A stretch of 64,000 bases of DNA, taken from Ulota crispa (taxonomy: Eukaryota; Streptophyta; Bryopsida; Orthotrichales; Orthotrichaceae). Shown piece by piece: positions 11,496-24,526 of this stretch (the stretch's first letter is position 1; the number at the start of each line of letters is the position of its first letter). The notes beneath the pieces were generated by a model. That model was given only the letters and a program-made list of their open reading frames with translations. It was not told the DNA's origin and searched no databases. The stretch spans positions 15,038,539 through 15,102,538 of the forward strand of contig OY987248.1 of assembly GCA_963920765.1 (NCBI GenBank), in the 5' to 3' direction. A program made the position numbers and the translations under genes.

Positions 11496-12237
11496 GGATA
11501 CAAGTATTATGTACTGGGAGTTCATGTATCTAACCAAATATGTAACGGGAGTTCATGTACCCACGAAGGCACAAAGCATGAGTGGGGGTTTTGATGACTG
11601 GACAGGAGACACTGAGAACTGCAGTAGCAGCGCGTTGACATCGATGCTGACGACCAAGTCTGACTCCGCACTCCGCAGCATATTTGACTGCGTTGACCCC
11701 CGCTGGCCCACTCACTCAACCCTAAAATACAAACCACAGACAAATGAAAAAGACATCGAAACAAGTAGCGGCGCATCGCAAGTGTGGATTGTCGGAACAG
11801 GGCGTGTGCTTTCAACGCACTTTATCTGCTTCTTCCGAAGTTGCACTGCTCACAGCTCCGGTCACCTTCGATGGCAGCTCCTCATCTGCAGTTCGCTTGG
11901 CTTTTCAACTCCCCAAGCGCCACAACCGCGCCCATTCCAGTCAATTTCTGTGGATTCATGGCGTGCTCAACAACTCCGTATAAACAGTTCCCGTTTCTCG
12001 TCACAATTCACAACTTCGCATTAGTCCCAAATCAATCACCTCTACCAGTGTTAGTGCCAGTGCCAGTGACGAGTGTTCGGAGAGAAACTTTAGCTTCACA
12101 GGCTGATATCCAACATTTCCCAGTTTCAACTGGATTTTCTTTCACTAGCATATATACAAATCTGTTATTATTATCTGTCAAGCTGCATTCGATATTTCTA
12201 CTGTAATACAATATACTTTAGATTATATTGGAGAAAG
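11496..12237 (+). promoter_or_regulatory. Phytoglobin promoter and 5' leader (duplication copy B)
   Basis: The region directly upstream of the globin ATG has a TATAAA box at 11979-11984, in a block conserved with copy A (3070-3075). Two TTGAC cores, W-box-like (near 11634 and 11687, the second TTGACC), and an AACCCTAA telo-box-like motif (11718-11725) are also present in copy A. Transcription probably starts a few tens of bases after the TATA box, giving a leader of about 200-230 bases. Similarity to copy A ends near 12131. The activity of any of these sites is inference. Confidence 0.6.
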
Positions 12238-14091
<1,854 letters not shown>

Positions 14092-14093
14092 TT

Positions 14094-14099
14094 AATAAA
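14094..14099 (+). terminator. Polyadenylation signal AATAAA of the phytoglobin gene
   Basis: AATAAA begins three bases after the stop codon. Another AATAAA lies at 14420-14425. The first is unusually close to the stop, so the second may be the one used. Confidence 0.45.
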
Positions 14100-15074
14100 G
14101 GCACCCGGCCGATCGTTTTCAAGCGCCGTTAATCTGATCACTTTCAAATCCAGTCCATAATTCATCCTAGGGTAACAGTTTCTAGAGTTACTAACAGCTA
14201 TAGGCTCTAGAAACTAGTTAGCATATATCTAGTATCTCAACACTGACGAGTTAGTCGTCTAGCTAAGCTAGTTTATGATTCAATTTATGTGGGAGCGATC
14301 AGACAGAATAGTCCCAATTGGGATATGACTTGCCGTGATTTACAATAAGAGCTACAATCGCCCGAACTTTGCTGATGGTGCAAGTATACGCCTGGCTGGC
14401 TTCATTGAAGCAATGAATGAAATAAAACAAAAAACTTTGTTCAATTACGGACGCCGACTACTGGTTTGACACACGTTGTGACGTTGCATGTAATAAAATA
14501 AGGAAATGTTGACGTGTACTATACTAGATTTCGTAGCGCTTGCTCGACAGCTTAGTTTCCTGCACATACGTCGATGTGGGGCCAGGGTGGGTGGAAAAGC
14601 TCTGCATGTCTTACAAATGAGGGTAAAAGTGATTATTTGCCCTCTGTTCTGGCGTTGTTCAATGTTATCCTCCTCCACGGTTCAAGACTAGAACAGGGTC
14701 TCTAAATCCAAACGTGAATTCAAAATTCCCTAATTCAATCTCCTGATGGTAAATATCTACACTCTTGCATGTCCTAAAATATAAAATACAAAAAAAAAGG
14801 GTTGGCAGGGGTTTTCCTGCACTAGATATCGCAGCATGTGCTCGACGATTCCAGTGGGACGGTGCACAGAGTCGCCCAGTGGCGAAAGTTTGGAGGTGTG
14901 ACAATTTATTTGAGGTGGAAACTGTTGTGCGAATCACGGCTCCGAGAGTTGTGACTTGTGACATTTGCAACGGGTCGTCCTCCCTCGGGGGCCATAGCTC
15001 GATCCTCATCAAAGACGTGGCAAACACAAGCCCGACCATTTGATTCCTCCACTGGAACTCCGAAAATCAGTGTA
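14100..15074. other. 3' flank of phytoglobin, no recognised gene
   Basis: Lower-copy, more GC-balanced sequence. Two stretches look weakly related to each other (ACTAGATTTCGTAGC near 14523 and ACTAGATATCGCAGC near 14821, both followed by GCTCGAC), suggesting an old duplication. Frames at 14445-14691 and 14665-15043 have no recognisable protein similarity. Confidence 0.4.
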
Positions 15075-15077
15075 TTA

Positions 15078-16337
15078 GGGCTGGTCTGAAAGCCTCTCTA
15101 AGCAGATGAATCAGGTTAAAAAATTAGTACTAACAAAAAAAAAGCAACATGAGCTTTATTCAACTATTTCTTCAATATAATTCTAGTTTGAATCCATTAC
15201 GCGAAAGCGCTATACAATGTTCAGTTAAAAAATTAATTACAAAATATTATATTGGTGAATACAGGGCTAAACTCCAATAATTTGTTTCCAACATGAGCTG
15301 CTACTTCACACTATGGCCAGATGCTAAGAGGTCGTTAATTTCCACCAATAAAGTTGCAAGAAATTAAGATTTTGGCTTCTCAATCCTTCACATTATAAGC
15401 CAAAGTCCATAGTCCAACATCTTTCAAACTACCTACATGGCAACACTTTTTCATTCTGTGCAATAACCTCTCAACAAAAAAATTGGATCAGTTGAAAAAG
15501 GAAACCCAAAATATGGTTGTGAGGTCGTCAATTTTTTTCATAAAAAAATTCAAAAACTAACAAGATCATGGCTACTCCCTCTGTCCCATTATAAAGCTCC
15601 AAAAAACTTCTCCAAGAGGGATTAACTGTATTTTTAGTCATTATGCTAGTGACAAATGCATTCTAGAATCAATACACCACCTACCAAATATCTGCAAAAT
15701 CTCAAATTTTTATGTTGCCATTCAAATACCCAAATTCCATGCAAAAAGTACCATAATTGTGCATAGTTTGTGAAGGCTACCAGCTCGTCATTGTTTGTCT
15801 TTTTACTATTAACACATGTGTTCTAGAATCAATATACCATCTACCAAATGTGTGCAAAATCTCTAGCTTCGATGTTGCTGTTTGGGCACCCAAATTCCAT
15901 GCAAAAAGTACCATATTTGTACATGTTGCTAGCACCTCATTACTAATGATTTAAAGATTAGTAGCAACAATGGTACCTCATATGGGCAAGGCCAAGCTTG
16001 TTAGGAGAGGAATGCTTTTTAATTGCTTAACTTGCCCCCATAAGATCATTGGACATGACAAAAACTTTTTCAGCAATTGAAATTAGCAAAAGGGAGCTTA
16101 TTAGTGGGACAAGAACTTTCCCTAATTTGGAGTTTTATATTGAGACAGAGGGAGTATTAAATAAGAAAATTTGAATTTTGGGCTTTACTTTTGGAGGCTT
16201 TCACACTATTATCAACCAAAGGTTTCAAAAAAAATTGTTACCTATTTTCAACCCATTTCTTTGGCCTCTCAACAAAATTTATCCACTCAATCCCACTACC
16301 TCTCAACTTAGTCGGCCATTATAGTGTGAAGTGGCCC
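15078..16337. mobile_element. GGGC-ended MITE interrupted by a Stowaway element
   Basis: The left end TTA|GGGCTGGTCTGAAAGCC and the right end, whose complement reads GGGCCACTTCACAC, are imperfect inverted repeats. The right end resembles the element at 37644-37985 (GGGGCAGTTCACACTA). Flanks are TTA on the left and TAA on the right. About 680 bp remain after removing the nested Stowaway at 15575-16154. Confidence 0.5.
15575..16154. mobile_element. Stowaway-type MITE (Tc1/mariner), TSD TA
   Basis: The ends CTCCCTCTGTCCCATTATA and TATTGAGACAGAGGGAG match the Stowaway terminal consensus known from plants. They are flanked by TA at 15573-15574 and 16155-16156. At about 580 bp it is longer than usual. 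Inside, a roughly 180-bp block is duplicated (AGTACCATA.TTGT near 15746 and 15906; TCTAGAATCAATA.ACCA near 15662 and 15821). Confidence 0.85.
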
Positions 16338-16339
16338 TA

Positions 16340-17096
16340 AGTTCACTAACATGTTTTTGACTTTCAGATTCAACCCAGACTCCTCACTCGAACGATCTCC
16401 TCTCTCATTGCAAGACACCCACCCGGTAGCTGATTTCCTGGTCTGGCAACACTGCCTTGGCAATTCTGAACTGAAGCTTTGTGAATTCCATTCTCTTGGG
16501 ATCTCTCGCAGTCTCGCCTTCTAATGCCAATTGTGGCTATCAGTTTAGTGGCGGTTTTTGAACAAGAGCGGAGGTTTTCTAGTAATGGTTGCAACCATGT
16601 ATTATGATGTTAGGGGTAGTCACACCCAATGCGCAAGAAAAATTGGCTGCTAGTTCAAATTTAGCTGGTGGAACTGGGAAAAAAATTAGTTGCATTTTAT
16701 CAATAAAAAAATCAATTAAGATTTTACAAAATAATGTGAATGTAGTAGATTAAAATGTAAAATTAGAAACATATACAATGCTGTCTAGTAAAAAAAATTG
16801 GTTGAATATGGAAAATGTCAAATTTTAGCTAGTGAAGTTCAACAAATTTCTCAAACACTGATCACATTCACTCCGGTCCTTATTCATCCCATTCTCAACT
16901 TTTAGAGAATGGGATGTGGCACTATCTCCTTGATTGATTTGCCGAGGGTCCACTTTGTGAAGATTGAGGAGTTTTTTCTTCAAGTCCAAAGGCGAAGAAC
17001 AAATGTGAAGAAGTTTAGTATGTGAAGTTTTCAACAATGTGTATCTTTCTTTCATCTGCTCTTTTTGTTTTCACCCTCCTTGCAGTCAAAGGCTTT
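16340..17096. other. Intervening sequence without recognised gene
   Basis: GC-richer at 16365-16600, AT-rich after that. The minus-strand frame at 16370-16594 has no recognisable similarity. A short palindrome (TTCATCCCATTCTC, AGAATGGGATG) lies near 16880-16915. Confidence 0.35.
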
Positions 17097-17238
17097 AATG
17101 CCGTATTCATTAAATTGGAAAAACCAGATTCCCAAGTTGTACTTCACCTTAAACCTAGAGCTCGGTTTAAGGTGATCACCTTAAACCTAGTTAATGCCCA
17201 AAATGTTCACAAATTCCCAATTGAATGAATGTGGCATT
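17097..17238. mobile_element. 142-bp MITE of the 4-bp-target family, TSD CTTT
   Basis: The ends AATGCCGTATTCATT and AATGAATGTGGCATT are flanked by CTTT on both sides (17093-17096 and 17239-17242). The interior is palindromic around GGTTTAAGGTGATCACCTTA. Confidence 0.85.
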
Positions 17239-17242
17239 CTTT

Positions 17243-18248
17243 GGTTGAATATGTGAATGCAACTTGTTTCTTATTACATCACCCCAATTATTAGGTCATC
17301 TTGTTTGTTGTTCTCCACCGCCCACAAAAGGGGAGTCACAACTTCTTCATGAAGTTCTCTTACTGGCACCTATTTCCACTCTACAACTTTTTGTTTTTCA
17401 TAGAAGTTTCATTTTTGGAGGTGTGACTACCCCTATTGGCATAGGAACTCAAGATTTTGAGCCCTCCAAGAGCCATCTCCACAGTCTCTAAAAGGGCCTT
17501 AAAATATGTACCTACTACAACAAACAAATCACTAATCCCATATTTTTGCTCACCCTTTGAATTAAATGCAATCATGAAAATTATATTATTCTGTTATAAG
17601 TCCTTCTTACTTGTCGTACCGACAAATTGATGCATGAAACATTTTCACGACTGAACATAGTTTAAGAAAATGGACCCATGCTAAAAGAATATTCAACTTT
17701 GAAAGTAAATAACATTCTCAAGGGATCAATTGTCATAATCATTGGAGAAATTAATCTTCACTTGTAATTACAAAAGTGCTTCCTCATACACAACATTGTG
17801 CATGAGTCAAGCATTTACCCAATGATCAAGTATTGCATTGAGGAGCACCAAAACGTTTTCAATGGCCGTTGCACATCAAAAGGCAACATACAATTGGCCA
17901 CATTAAAATTTAAAGCATAGGTTATAGAAACTTATTTGATAAACTCCACAATCAGACTTTTCGTATTGTACTAAGTACGATTAAGAGGAAGTGATGAAAA
18001 ACAAATTAAAAGTCTAATTTCTACTCGAGAATTTATTCTTCTCACATGTTGGTTTGATGATTTGTTTTATCTTTTTTGCTTTGCTGAATAAATCGAATCC
18101 CTTATTCATTCTTCACAAAAACATGCTCACACCTGAATAAACTTTTTTTTTGCTTTGCTGAATAAATCGATTCTTGAGCTTGTTCTAACAAAGCTGCCAC
18201 AGCATTAGTGTTGCGAAAGCTGCACCTTGCGCCCTTTCATTACTATGC
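17243..18248. other. AT-rich stretch without recognised gene
   Basis: No protein-like frame or complete inverted-repeat element seen. The segment CTTTGCTGAATAAATCGA occurs twice (about 18080 and 18153). Confidence 0.35.
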
Positions 18249-19554
18249 TTTCTAAGGGGGAAACTACAAAATGAGTAACAAAAAGGAAAGAAATTACAAT
18301 TTAGGTAATGGTTTGAAAGTAATTACAATTTGAGTAACAAAATTCAAATACTTTAAAAGATACGGCAAGGGAATTGATATATGTATCATCTCTTTTCAAC
18401 TATTTTACCACTTTTACTATGTATGACCAATATTTGCAATATTAATCCCTAAATGCCCAAGGCACTCAATTTGGGTGTTTGCAAAACTTTGAAGACAAAT
18501 AAAATCTTATCAAATCACTATTTTTGGTATTTTCTTTTGAACACAAGTTTGTTTTGAAGTTTATTTTTAGTATCAAAAATCTGATTTTGCAAATGAGTGT
18601 CAATGATTTTCCTATTCAAGATTTTGTACAAGGGTGTCCACTGCAATCTTGAGTTTTCTAGTGTTGGAAGATTTTGAAAATGGGCCTCAAATACACTAGA
18701 GCTTGGAGAAAAATCCCCATTAGAAGTCCATTTTAAAAAAATACAGGAGTAGATTTTGAAAACCATAAATTGGTTGAGGTTAAACATGTAATGACCTTAA
18801 ACCTCATATTTTTTTGATGACTAAATTTTTAAATTTGACATGCAAAATGAGGATTAGAAGACTTCAAGTTACTTTTCCAGTTTTAACACCCTCATGTTCA
18901 AATATTATAATCTTTCAAACTATAAGTGATATTGCTAAGTTTTCTTTTTCCATGTAATCTCTAACATGTCAAGTTTAAATTTGTATGGTTACAATTTTTA
19001 AAAAATTGAAGAGATTTATGAAAAGGTTGGTTGATTGTTCACTTTCTTGAAAATGCCAAGAAGTTCAGAAAGGCCTTGGGCATTTAGGGGTTAAAGTAGG
19101 TGTGGAATAAGGAAAAAACATCACTAATTGGAAAATATAGCTTGACATAGACATTGCAGCTTTAATTTTGTATATACGCTCTTGATCTTGCTCACTGTAT
19201 CAATTAAAAGATCTAAATTAAACCAAGCATAATTTAGATTTTTTAATTGATACTATGAGTATGATCCAAAGTTGAAAAATAAATAAAGTAGCAATGTCTA
19301 TGTCAAGCTATATTTTCAAATTAGTGATGTTTTTTCCTTATTCCACACCTACTTTAATATTGCAAATATTGGCCATATATAGTAGGTATGCTAGAATAAT
19401 TGAACTGAAAGGGATGGTACATATATCAATTCCCTTGCCAAACCTCTTGAAGTATTTGGATTTTGTTACCCAAATTATAATTACTTTCAAATTGTTACCC
19501 AAATTGTAATTTCATTCCTTTATGTTACTCATTTTGTAATTTCCCCTTTCTAAA
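18249..19554. mobile_element. Long foldback element interrupted by a TTAA element
   Basis: The left arm (18249-18445, resuming at 19095-19212) pairs with the right arm (19213-19554). The outer ends are CTAAGGGGGAAACTAC and its counterpart at 19530-19554. The apex lies near 19215 in a palindromic TTAAAAGATCTAAATTA region. Without the insertion the hairpin would be about 657 bp. The left arm is split exactly at a TTAA that is present once in the right arm (19353-19356). Confidence 0.85.
18446..19090. mobile_element. TTAA-target element, 645 bp (piggyBac-like), nested
   Basis: Terminal inverted repeats CCCTAAATGCCCAAGGC are flanked by TTAA at 18442-18445 and 19091-19094. The intact opposite arm of the host foldback shows the unoccupied site with a single TTAA. 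It is the same length as, and has similar interior sequence to, 41728-42372 (both contain TATTCAAGATTTTGT then CAAGGGTGTCCA). It has no coding capacity. Confidence 0.88.
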
Positions 19555-19703
19555 GACACCAAAAAAGAATGAAGGAGAATAGTGAAATATTATAATAAAG
19601 GACAAAGATACTAAAACAAAGTTTTTTTCCCACTTTTTTGTATCCTTTTCTTTTTCAAACAAAAAATATTTCTTATTATTACAAATTAAACGATTCTAAA
19701 TAT

Positions 19704-19961
19704 AACGCAATATTTATTAAAAGGGGAAAAACATGTGTACCATTTTGTATTTCACCTTAATCCCAAAAAGCCACCTTAAACTAGATTTGAAGGTATCAGA
19801 TTTAGTCTGAGCCACTAAAAAAATTTCCCTCACAAATTCTTCCTCTTAGGTGAGGCCACGTGTACCAAAATAAAATGTTTGAGCTCGAATTAGGGTGACC
19901 ACCCTAATCCTGCAAAAGTCCCACTTTGTAAGCTTTTTTCCTTTTTAATGAATATCGCATT
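19704..19961. mobile_element. 258-bp MITE of the 4-bp-target family, TSD ATAT
   Basis: The ends AACGCAATATTTATT and AATGAATATCGCATT are flanked by ATAT on both sides (19700-19703 and 19962-19965). Confidence 0.75.
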
Positions 19962-20061
19962 ATATATTTTTCTACGTTTGACGATATGAAAAGCTTCTTG
20001 TAATCCTGCTTCAGGTAATCTTTTTGATGTCCACTTCAAAAAGGCATATATTATAGCATGT

Positions 20062-20373
20062 AACACCATATTTGTTAAAAGGGGAAAGCCATAGGTCCTA
20101 TTTGTTTTTCACTTGAATCCAAAAAGTCCCTCTTAATTTAATTAAGGAGGTCACCTCAAACCTGCTTAATGGAACATCTATCCAAAATTCTAGACTTTTT
20201 GTCCAAAATTCGAGACTTTCTATCCAAAAAGAGTGTATTTCTGAAGAATATATATCTCATTTTATTGGAAAAAAGTCAATGGATTCCCAATTCAATGATT
20301 ATGGCGCTCTCAGAAAAAAAAAGCCATAAATTCCAATTTGTAAGAATGGTACCCTTTTCACAAATATGGTGTT
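20062..20373. mobile_element. 312-bp MITE of the 4-bp-target family, TSD ATGT
   Basis: The ends AACACCATATTTGTTAAAAG and CTTTTCACAAATATGGTGTT are flanked by ATGT at 20058-20061 and 20374-20377. Confidence 0.85.
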
Positions 20374-20510
20374 ATGTGTAATTTTATCCAACATTTAGTA
20401 CGCATTAGAGGTCAATCAATCTCCTCGAGTCAGTACGGCACAAAACATGCTTGCAAGTGCAAAGTACCGAACAGATCTGCGAATTCAAACTGTCCGGATT
20501 CCAAAAAATT

Positions 20511-20758
20511 CACAGCAAAGTCTTTTAGATTTCCCTGTGTGATTTCTGGAATTCTTCACGTTTTCCCTGTGAGATGTTCAACATTTCAGTGTATTTCTTC
20601 TATGATTTTTCCATGTCTCACATTTCCCTGTGAGACCACAGGGAAATGTGAGACATGGAAAAATCATAGAAGAAATACACTGAAATGTTGAACATCTCAC
20701 AGGGAAAACGTGAAGAATTCCAGAAATCACACAGGGAAATCTAAAAGACTTTGCTGTG
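20511..20758. repeat. Perfect palindrome, 122-bp arms, 4-bp spacer
   Basis: The left arm 20511-20632 and right arm 20637-20758 are exact reverse complements as read base by base, separated by AGAC. Each arm contains three TTCCCTGTG motifs. A transcript would fold into a fully paired 122-bp hairpin. No target duplication is evident, and the sequence does not match the other MITE families here. Frames on both strands give the same peptide because of the symmetry, so they are not genes. Confidence 0.97.
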
Positions 20759-20759
20759 T

Positions 20760-21520
20760 ATTGCTTTCTTGTTGTCCAGCTCATCTTCTTATTTGCATAT
20801 GAACTTAAACACAATGAGAACGAAAACAAAAGATTAACTGATGATAAAAATACATCTTCACAAAATCACTACCGTAAGTTACTGTATACTCTAAACCTAC
20901 AGCATAAACTACAGGCAAAGATGCAACAAAAGTTTCTATTATCGTGTTCAAACTATCGTACTCATGAAATCTACTGTATACAGCCACAGCTATGATTATC
21001 ACTTTATCAGAGTCACTCCTAGCTCGATGTTTCCAACGAGCGAACAACTTTTTGGCGAATTAAACCATGACTTTCATGGATAAAACAAGAGAATTCATGA
21101 TAAAATCGGACTCATCACACTTCAGTGACTCGCACATCAAATGAAGAGAAAGTGTACTTCCCTTCATCTTCAGAACCGGTATCGATTTAAGAATTCGAAT
21201 AAAAATTTGATTAGTATCTCTCACTCTAACCAACAGTCAATTTCTAATAAAACATTGAAATGTGTATCACAGCTTGAGTTACGTACGAACTAAAGCCTCG
21301 CTTCGTCATGAAAATTCAAGAATTCGAACAGCTAGGATTCTTGATTCAAGATAAACAAAATGTCCATCTCTTGAACTTTACCTTCAAATCCAACTCCGTT
21401 ACAATTATCCAACTAAGATAGAGTTCGAGCTAAATAAAAAGTAATGAGAAATACCGTGGCGACTTGGCGGAGTACCTGTGAATTGATGAGCAATCGCTGG
21501 TTGCGACTCGGTTCTTGGTC
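20760..21520. other. Intervening sequence without recognised gene
   Basis: Moderately AT-rich, low-copy-looking DNA. Frames at 20756-21047 on both strands have no recognisable similarity. Confidence 0.35.
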
Positions 21521-21523
21521 ATA

Positions 21524-21978
21524 AGGTAGCAGCACTCATAATCGTCAAACTAAGGGTTTTGAACTAAACATCTAGTAAATTATAGGATTCTAGTAGCCAG
21601 AGAAAAATAACGAGTTTGCACTTAACGCGTTATTCATTAAATTGGGAAAAAGTGACACTTTGGGACTTTTGGTTTCTATGTTTTTTGAAGAGTATTCAAT
21701 GAATGTTTTTTAAAAAACATAAAACTCAAATGTCTCATAATGTCACTTTTTCCCAATTTAATGAATAATGGGTTACTTTCAAATGTGTTATTTGGATATT
21801 GTCAGAATAAATTGTGAATTTTTAAAGGGCTGATTGCAATTGCGTCTAATACCAACATTAAGGTTTCATGTTCACATGTTGTACATCCTTGTAATTACAT
21901 CTATTTGCTTTCACAGATTTTTCAAAATTTTAGAGGTGATGGTTATGGGTACGGCGATGGCTACTGGTGTTACTACCT
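21524..21978. mobile_element. AGGTAG-ended MITE (TA target) with nested MITE
   Basis: The ends AGGTAGCAGCACTCATAA and its inverted partner ending ACTACCT are flanked by TA. Interior sequence such as TATTTGGATATTGT.AGAATAA is shared with 27189-27501 and 32560-32868. Those copies lack the insertion found here at 21624-21774. Confidence 0.75.
21624..21774. mobile_element. 151-bp MITE of the 4-bp-target family, TSD ACTT, nested
   Basis: The inverted ends AACGCGTTATTCATTAAATT and AATTTAATGAATAATGGGTT are flanked by ACTT at 21620-21623 and 21775-21778. The two related AGGTAG-ended elements show the uninterrupted site (GCACTTTCAAATG at about 32665). Confidence 0.85.
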
Positions 21979-22259
21979 TAACCAAGAAGACCGTGCATTC
22001 GAAGCTCCATGGGCGTAGAATTTGAAGAGAAGGACATAGTTTCTAGAACAGAAATCTCAGTGATGAATTATTATACGAAAGCTAGAGCAGCAAAAAGACG
22101 TAACGTTGAAAATCAGCTGCTTCGCTGTAAGGCTACGCCATGCAAATGGCACGCAGAAGTTTAGGGGTCGTGAAATGGAACTGACGAGGATGCCACGTCA
22201 GTGTCAAGTCCGTCCTGTAATTTCATGCCATAGAATTTGCTTACAATAGGGGTAAGGTA

Positions 22260-22488
22260 AGGTAGGAGGCTCTAATTCCAACCATGCTTTAATTGCGTTT
22301 CCTATTTAGGAATGAGTGACATGCTCCTTCAGATATCTAGTATTATTATTAATGATTTAGGTAAGTTTAATTAAGTGTTATGTTTTCCTAATCCATTAAT
22401 AATAATATGAGATACTTGAAGGAACATGCCACTCATTCCTACATAGGGAACACAATTAGAGCATGGTTGGAATCAAAACCTTCTACCT
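22260..22488. mobile_element. 229-bp AGGTAG-ended MITE
   Basis: The left end AGGTAGGAGGCTCTAATTCC and right end GGAATCAAAACCTTCTACCT are preceded and followed by TA. Both arms carry an inverted AGGAATGAGTGACATGCTCC block, so it folds over most of its length. Confidence 0.75.
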
Positions 22489-22665
22489 TAGTCACACCTT
22501 TTTCAAGAATCAAATATTTGTGAAGAATGAAAAGCGACCTTCTTTTTTCGTATTGTAGCTCAATTGGATCTCCTATGGGCCCTCTCAAGGTAGGACAAAT
22601 TTTGAGGGACAAATGTGCATTGGTTGATAGAGAATCTAGATACATTGTATTATTTTGGCATTTAA

Positions 22666-24522
22666 CCTCTAAAGCTTTGGTGTCCCCTTGGGGGACAAAT
22701 GGGATTTTAGGCAAGTACCTATGGCCTCAATTTTTGTTTTGGTTTTTTGAAACTTTTTTTGGAGATAGAAAAACACATTAGCTTTTGGGGAATATCATTT
22801 TTATTCCAATCTATGCCCTAGAGCAAAAGTTATGCCCATATAAGCACAATTTTAGGGTGATTGGGCAACAATTTTTTTTACAAAATTTTGAAATTTTTTC
22901 TCATAGGTTATAGTCTTAAAGTTTTGTCTACATCTAAAGCTTTGATTCATTCTATTTGGGCTAGTTATGAGAAAGTTATGGACAATCTTGTTTTTCAAGC
23001 AATTCAAGCATCTTCTTGAAAAATAGCATATAAAGTTCATTTTTGAATGCAAGTTTAACATTTTTTTTATTCACTATTGGAAACGGTGAAGTTTGCTTTC
23101 TAGAACAATCTCACCATTGGGGTTGTTGTATTTCAATTCCATTGCAAGGTTATAACAATTTAAGTTTTTATTTGATCTCATACCTTTTTCTACCTAAAGT
23201 TTTCTTTAACCCTTTAGTGCCTGGTTGATCACTTTTGGGTTGATTTTGGTACTCCGTGGTTCTTGTCATCTTTGTTCTATTTAATTTGCAAAAACACATA
23301 ACAGAATGGAGTTGAGGGTTTAGCTTGTGCTCCTACTGGAATAAATTTCAAAGCAAAGCATAAAGAACCACGAGAGCTATGCGAGTTTTACATATGAAGT
23401 TGGGAATCTCATACAAATATAGCAAATGAAATACTAATTGAAATACTAATTCAGTGCAACCTTGATGTGGCCCCAAAGTTCACATATTGCACCCAAAGTA
23501 TCCGGTGCTAACTCTCTAGTAGTTGTGCAAAAGATGCATGGTTTATTTAGAAGTTCTACTTGTGGCGTATTTTAGCTACAACATTGCGTATTCCATGAAA
23601 TCTTAGGCTCCAAAGGTTTGCAATGCTAAATGTGGGACCTTGTACCTCAAATGACACCCAATGTAGATGATATTGACCAATTGGATTTTGTGGAAACATG
23701 TTCCATACATGATGTATTCAATCGTATATGTGTGGCCATGTTTGTATATTTCCAAAGCTCAATGTTACAAATCATGCCATGAAATGCACAAATTGACTTG
23801 AATTTTGTATTTTTTTTAGAAGTGCAGTAACCTAGAATGGGGCAATATCCTCTTCAAATTTCACCACTATCAAAAGTTTCAATTGCACAATTGACACCAA
23901 GTTAGTTAGAGTGTCTTACGTTTTTGCACTATTAGTTTTTTTGGATCACCAAGCTTCTCACAATCCTCACGTGGAATTGTTCTAATAGATCAAACTTTTA
24001 AAAAAAAAAAACATGTTGCCAAAGTTTATAACTTTGATATGTCTGGTCTGATCTAATTTTAGAAACACAAATTTTGCCCTTGAATGTGTTTTGCAAACCG
24101 TATAGTGAAAATTTGAGGTGCCCCCAAAATAATGGTTGACGATCACTAAAGGGTTAAGAATCAGAAGATTGAGTATTTTTTGTTTTGGTAATTTTCCAAA
24201 GATTCTCAACTCAATTTCCCTACCACAAAAAAATAAACCTCAAAACTTTGTGGTGCAAAAATTTTAAGTTAAAAAAGTTCAAAGTCAAAATCTAATTGTG
24301 CAAGGTGCAAAATAGTTTGTTTTTTATACTTAAAACGCAAAAATCTTGAAATTGTGCAGTCAAAGTTTTTGGATTTTTTTTACACATTCTTATGCTAATC
24401 TGGTACAGGATCCTATGGTTAGATATGCAAAACGACCAATTTTCAAAAAAATTTAACTCTTTGCAATAGAAATGGCAATTTGAGTGTCTTCTGACAAAAT
24501 AAAGGTCCCAGATCTTTAGGAG
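22666..24522. mobile_element. TTAA-target element (about 0.9 kb) split by a second one
   Basis: The left end CCTCTAAAG follows TTAA (22662-22665); the right end CTTTAGGAG precedes TTAA (24523-24526). The halves, 22666-23205 and 24158-24522, match the uninterrupted relative at 42493-43414 (reverse orientation). A short palindrome GTCCCCTTGGGGGAC lies just inside the left end. The frame at 22439-22714 is derived from this element and its neighbour. Confidence 0.8.
23210..24153. mobile_element. TTAA-target element, 944 bp, nested in another
   Basis: The ends CCCTTTAGTG and CACTAAAGGG are flanked by TTAA at 23206-23209 and 24154-24157. The related element at 42493-43414 shows the unoccupied site (CATTCTTTAAAAAAAAC at about 42856-42872) with one TTAA. 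Confidence 0.85.
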
Positions 24523-24526
24523 TTAA

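Noticed and set aside
11509-12024. 171-residue frame upstream of the globin
   Set aside because: It lies in the duplicated promoter. The corresponding frame in copy A is disrupted, so it is not under coding constraint.
20374-20829. Frames giving the same peptide on both strands
   Set aside because: The shared peptide results from the perfect palindrome, not from two genes.
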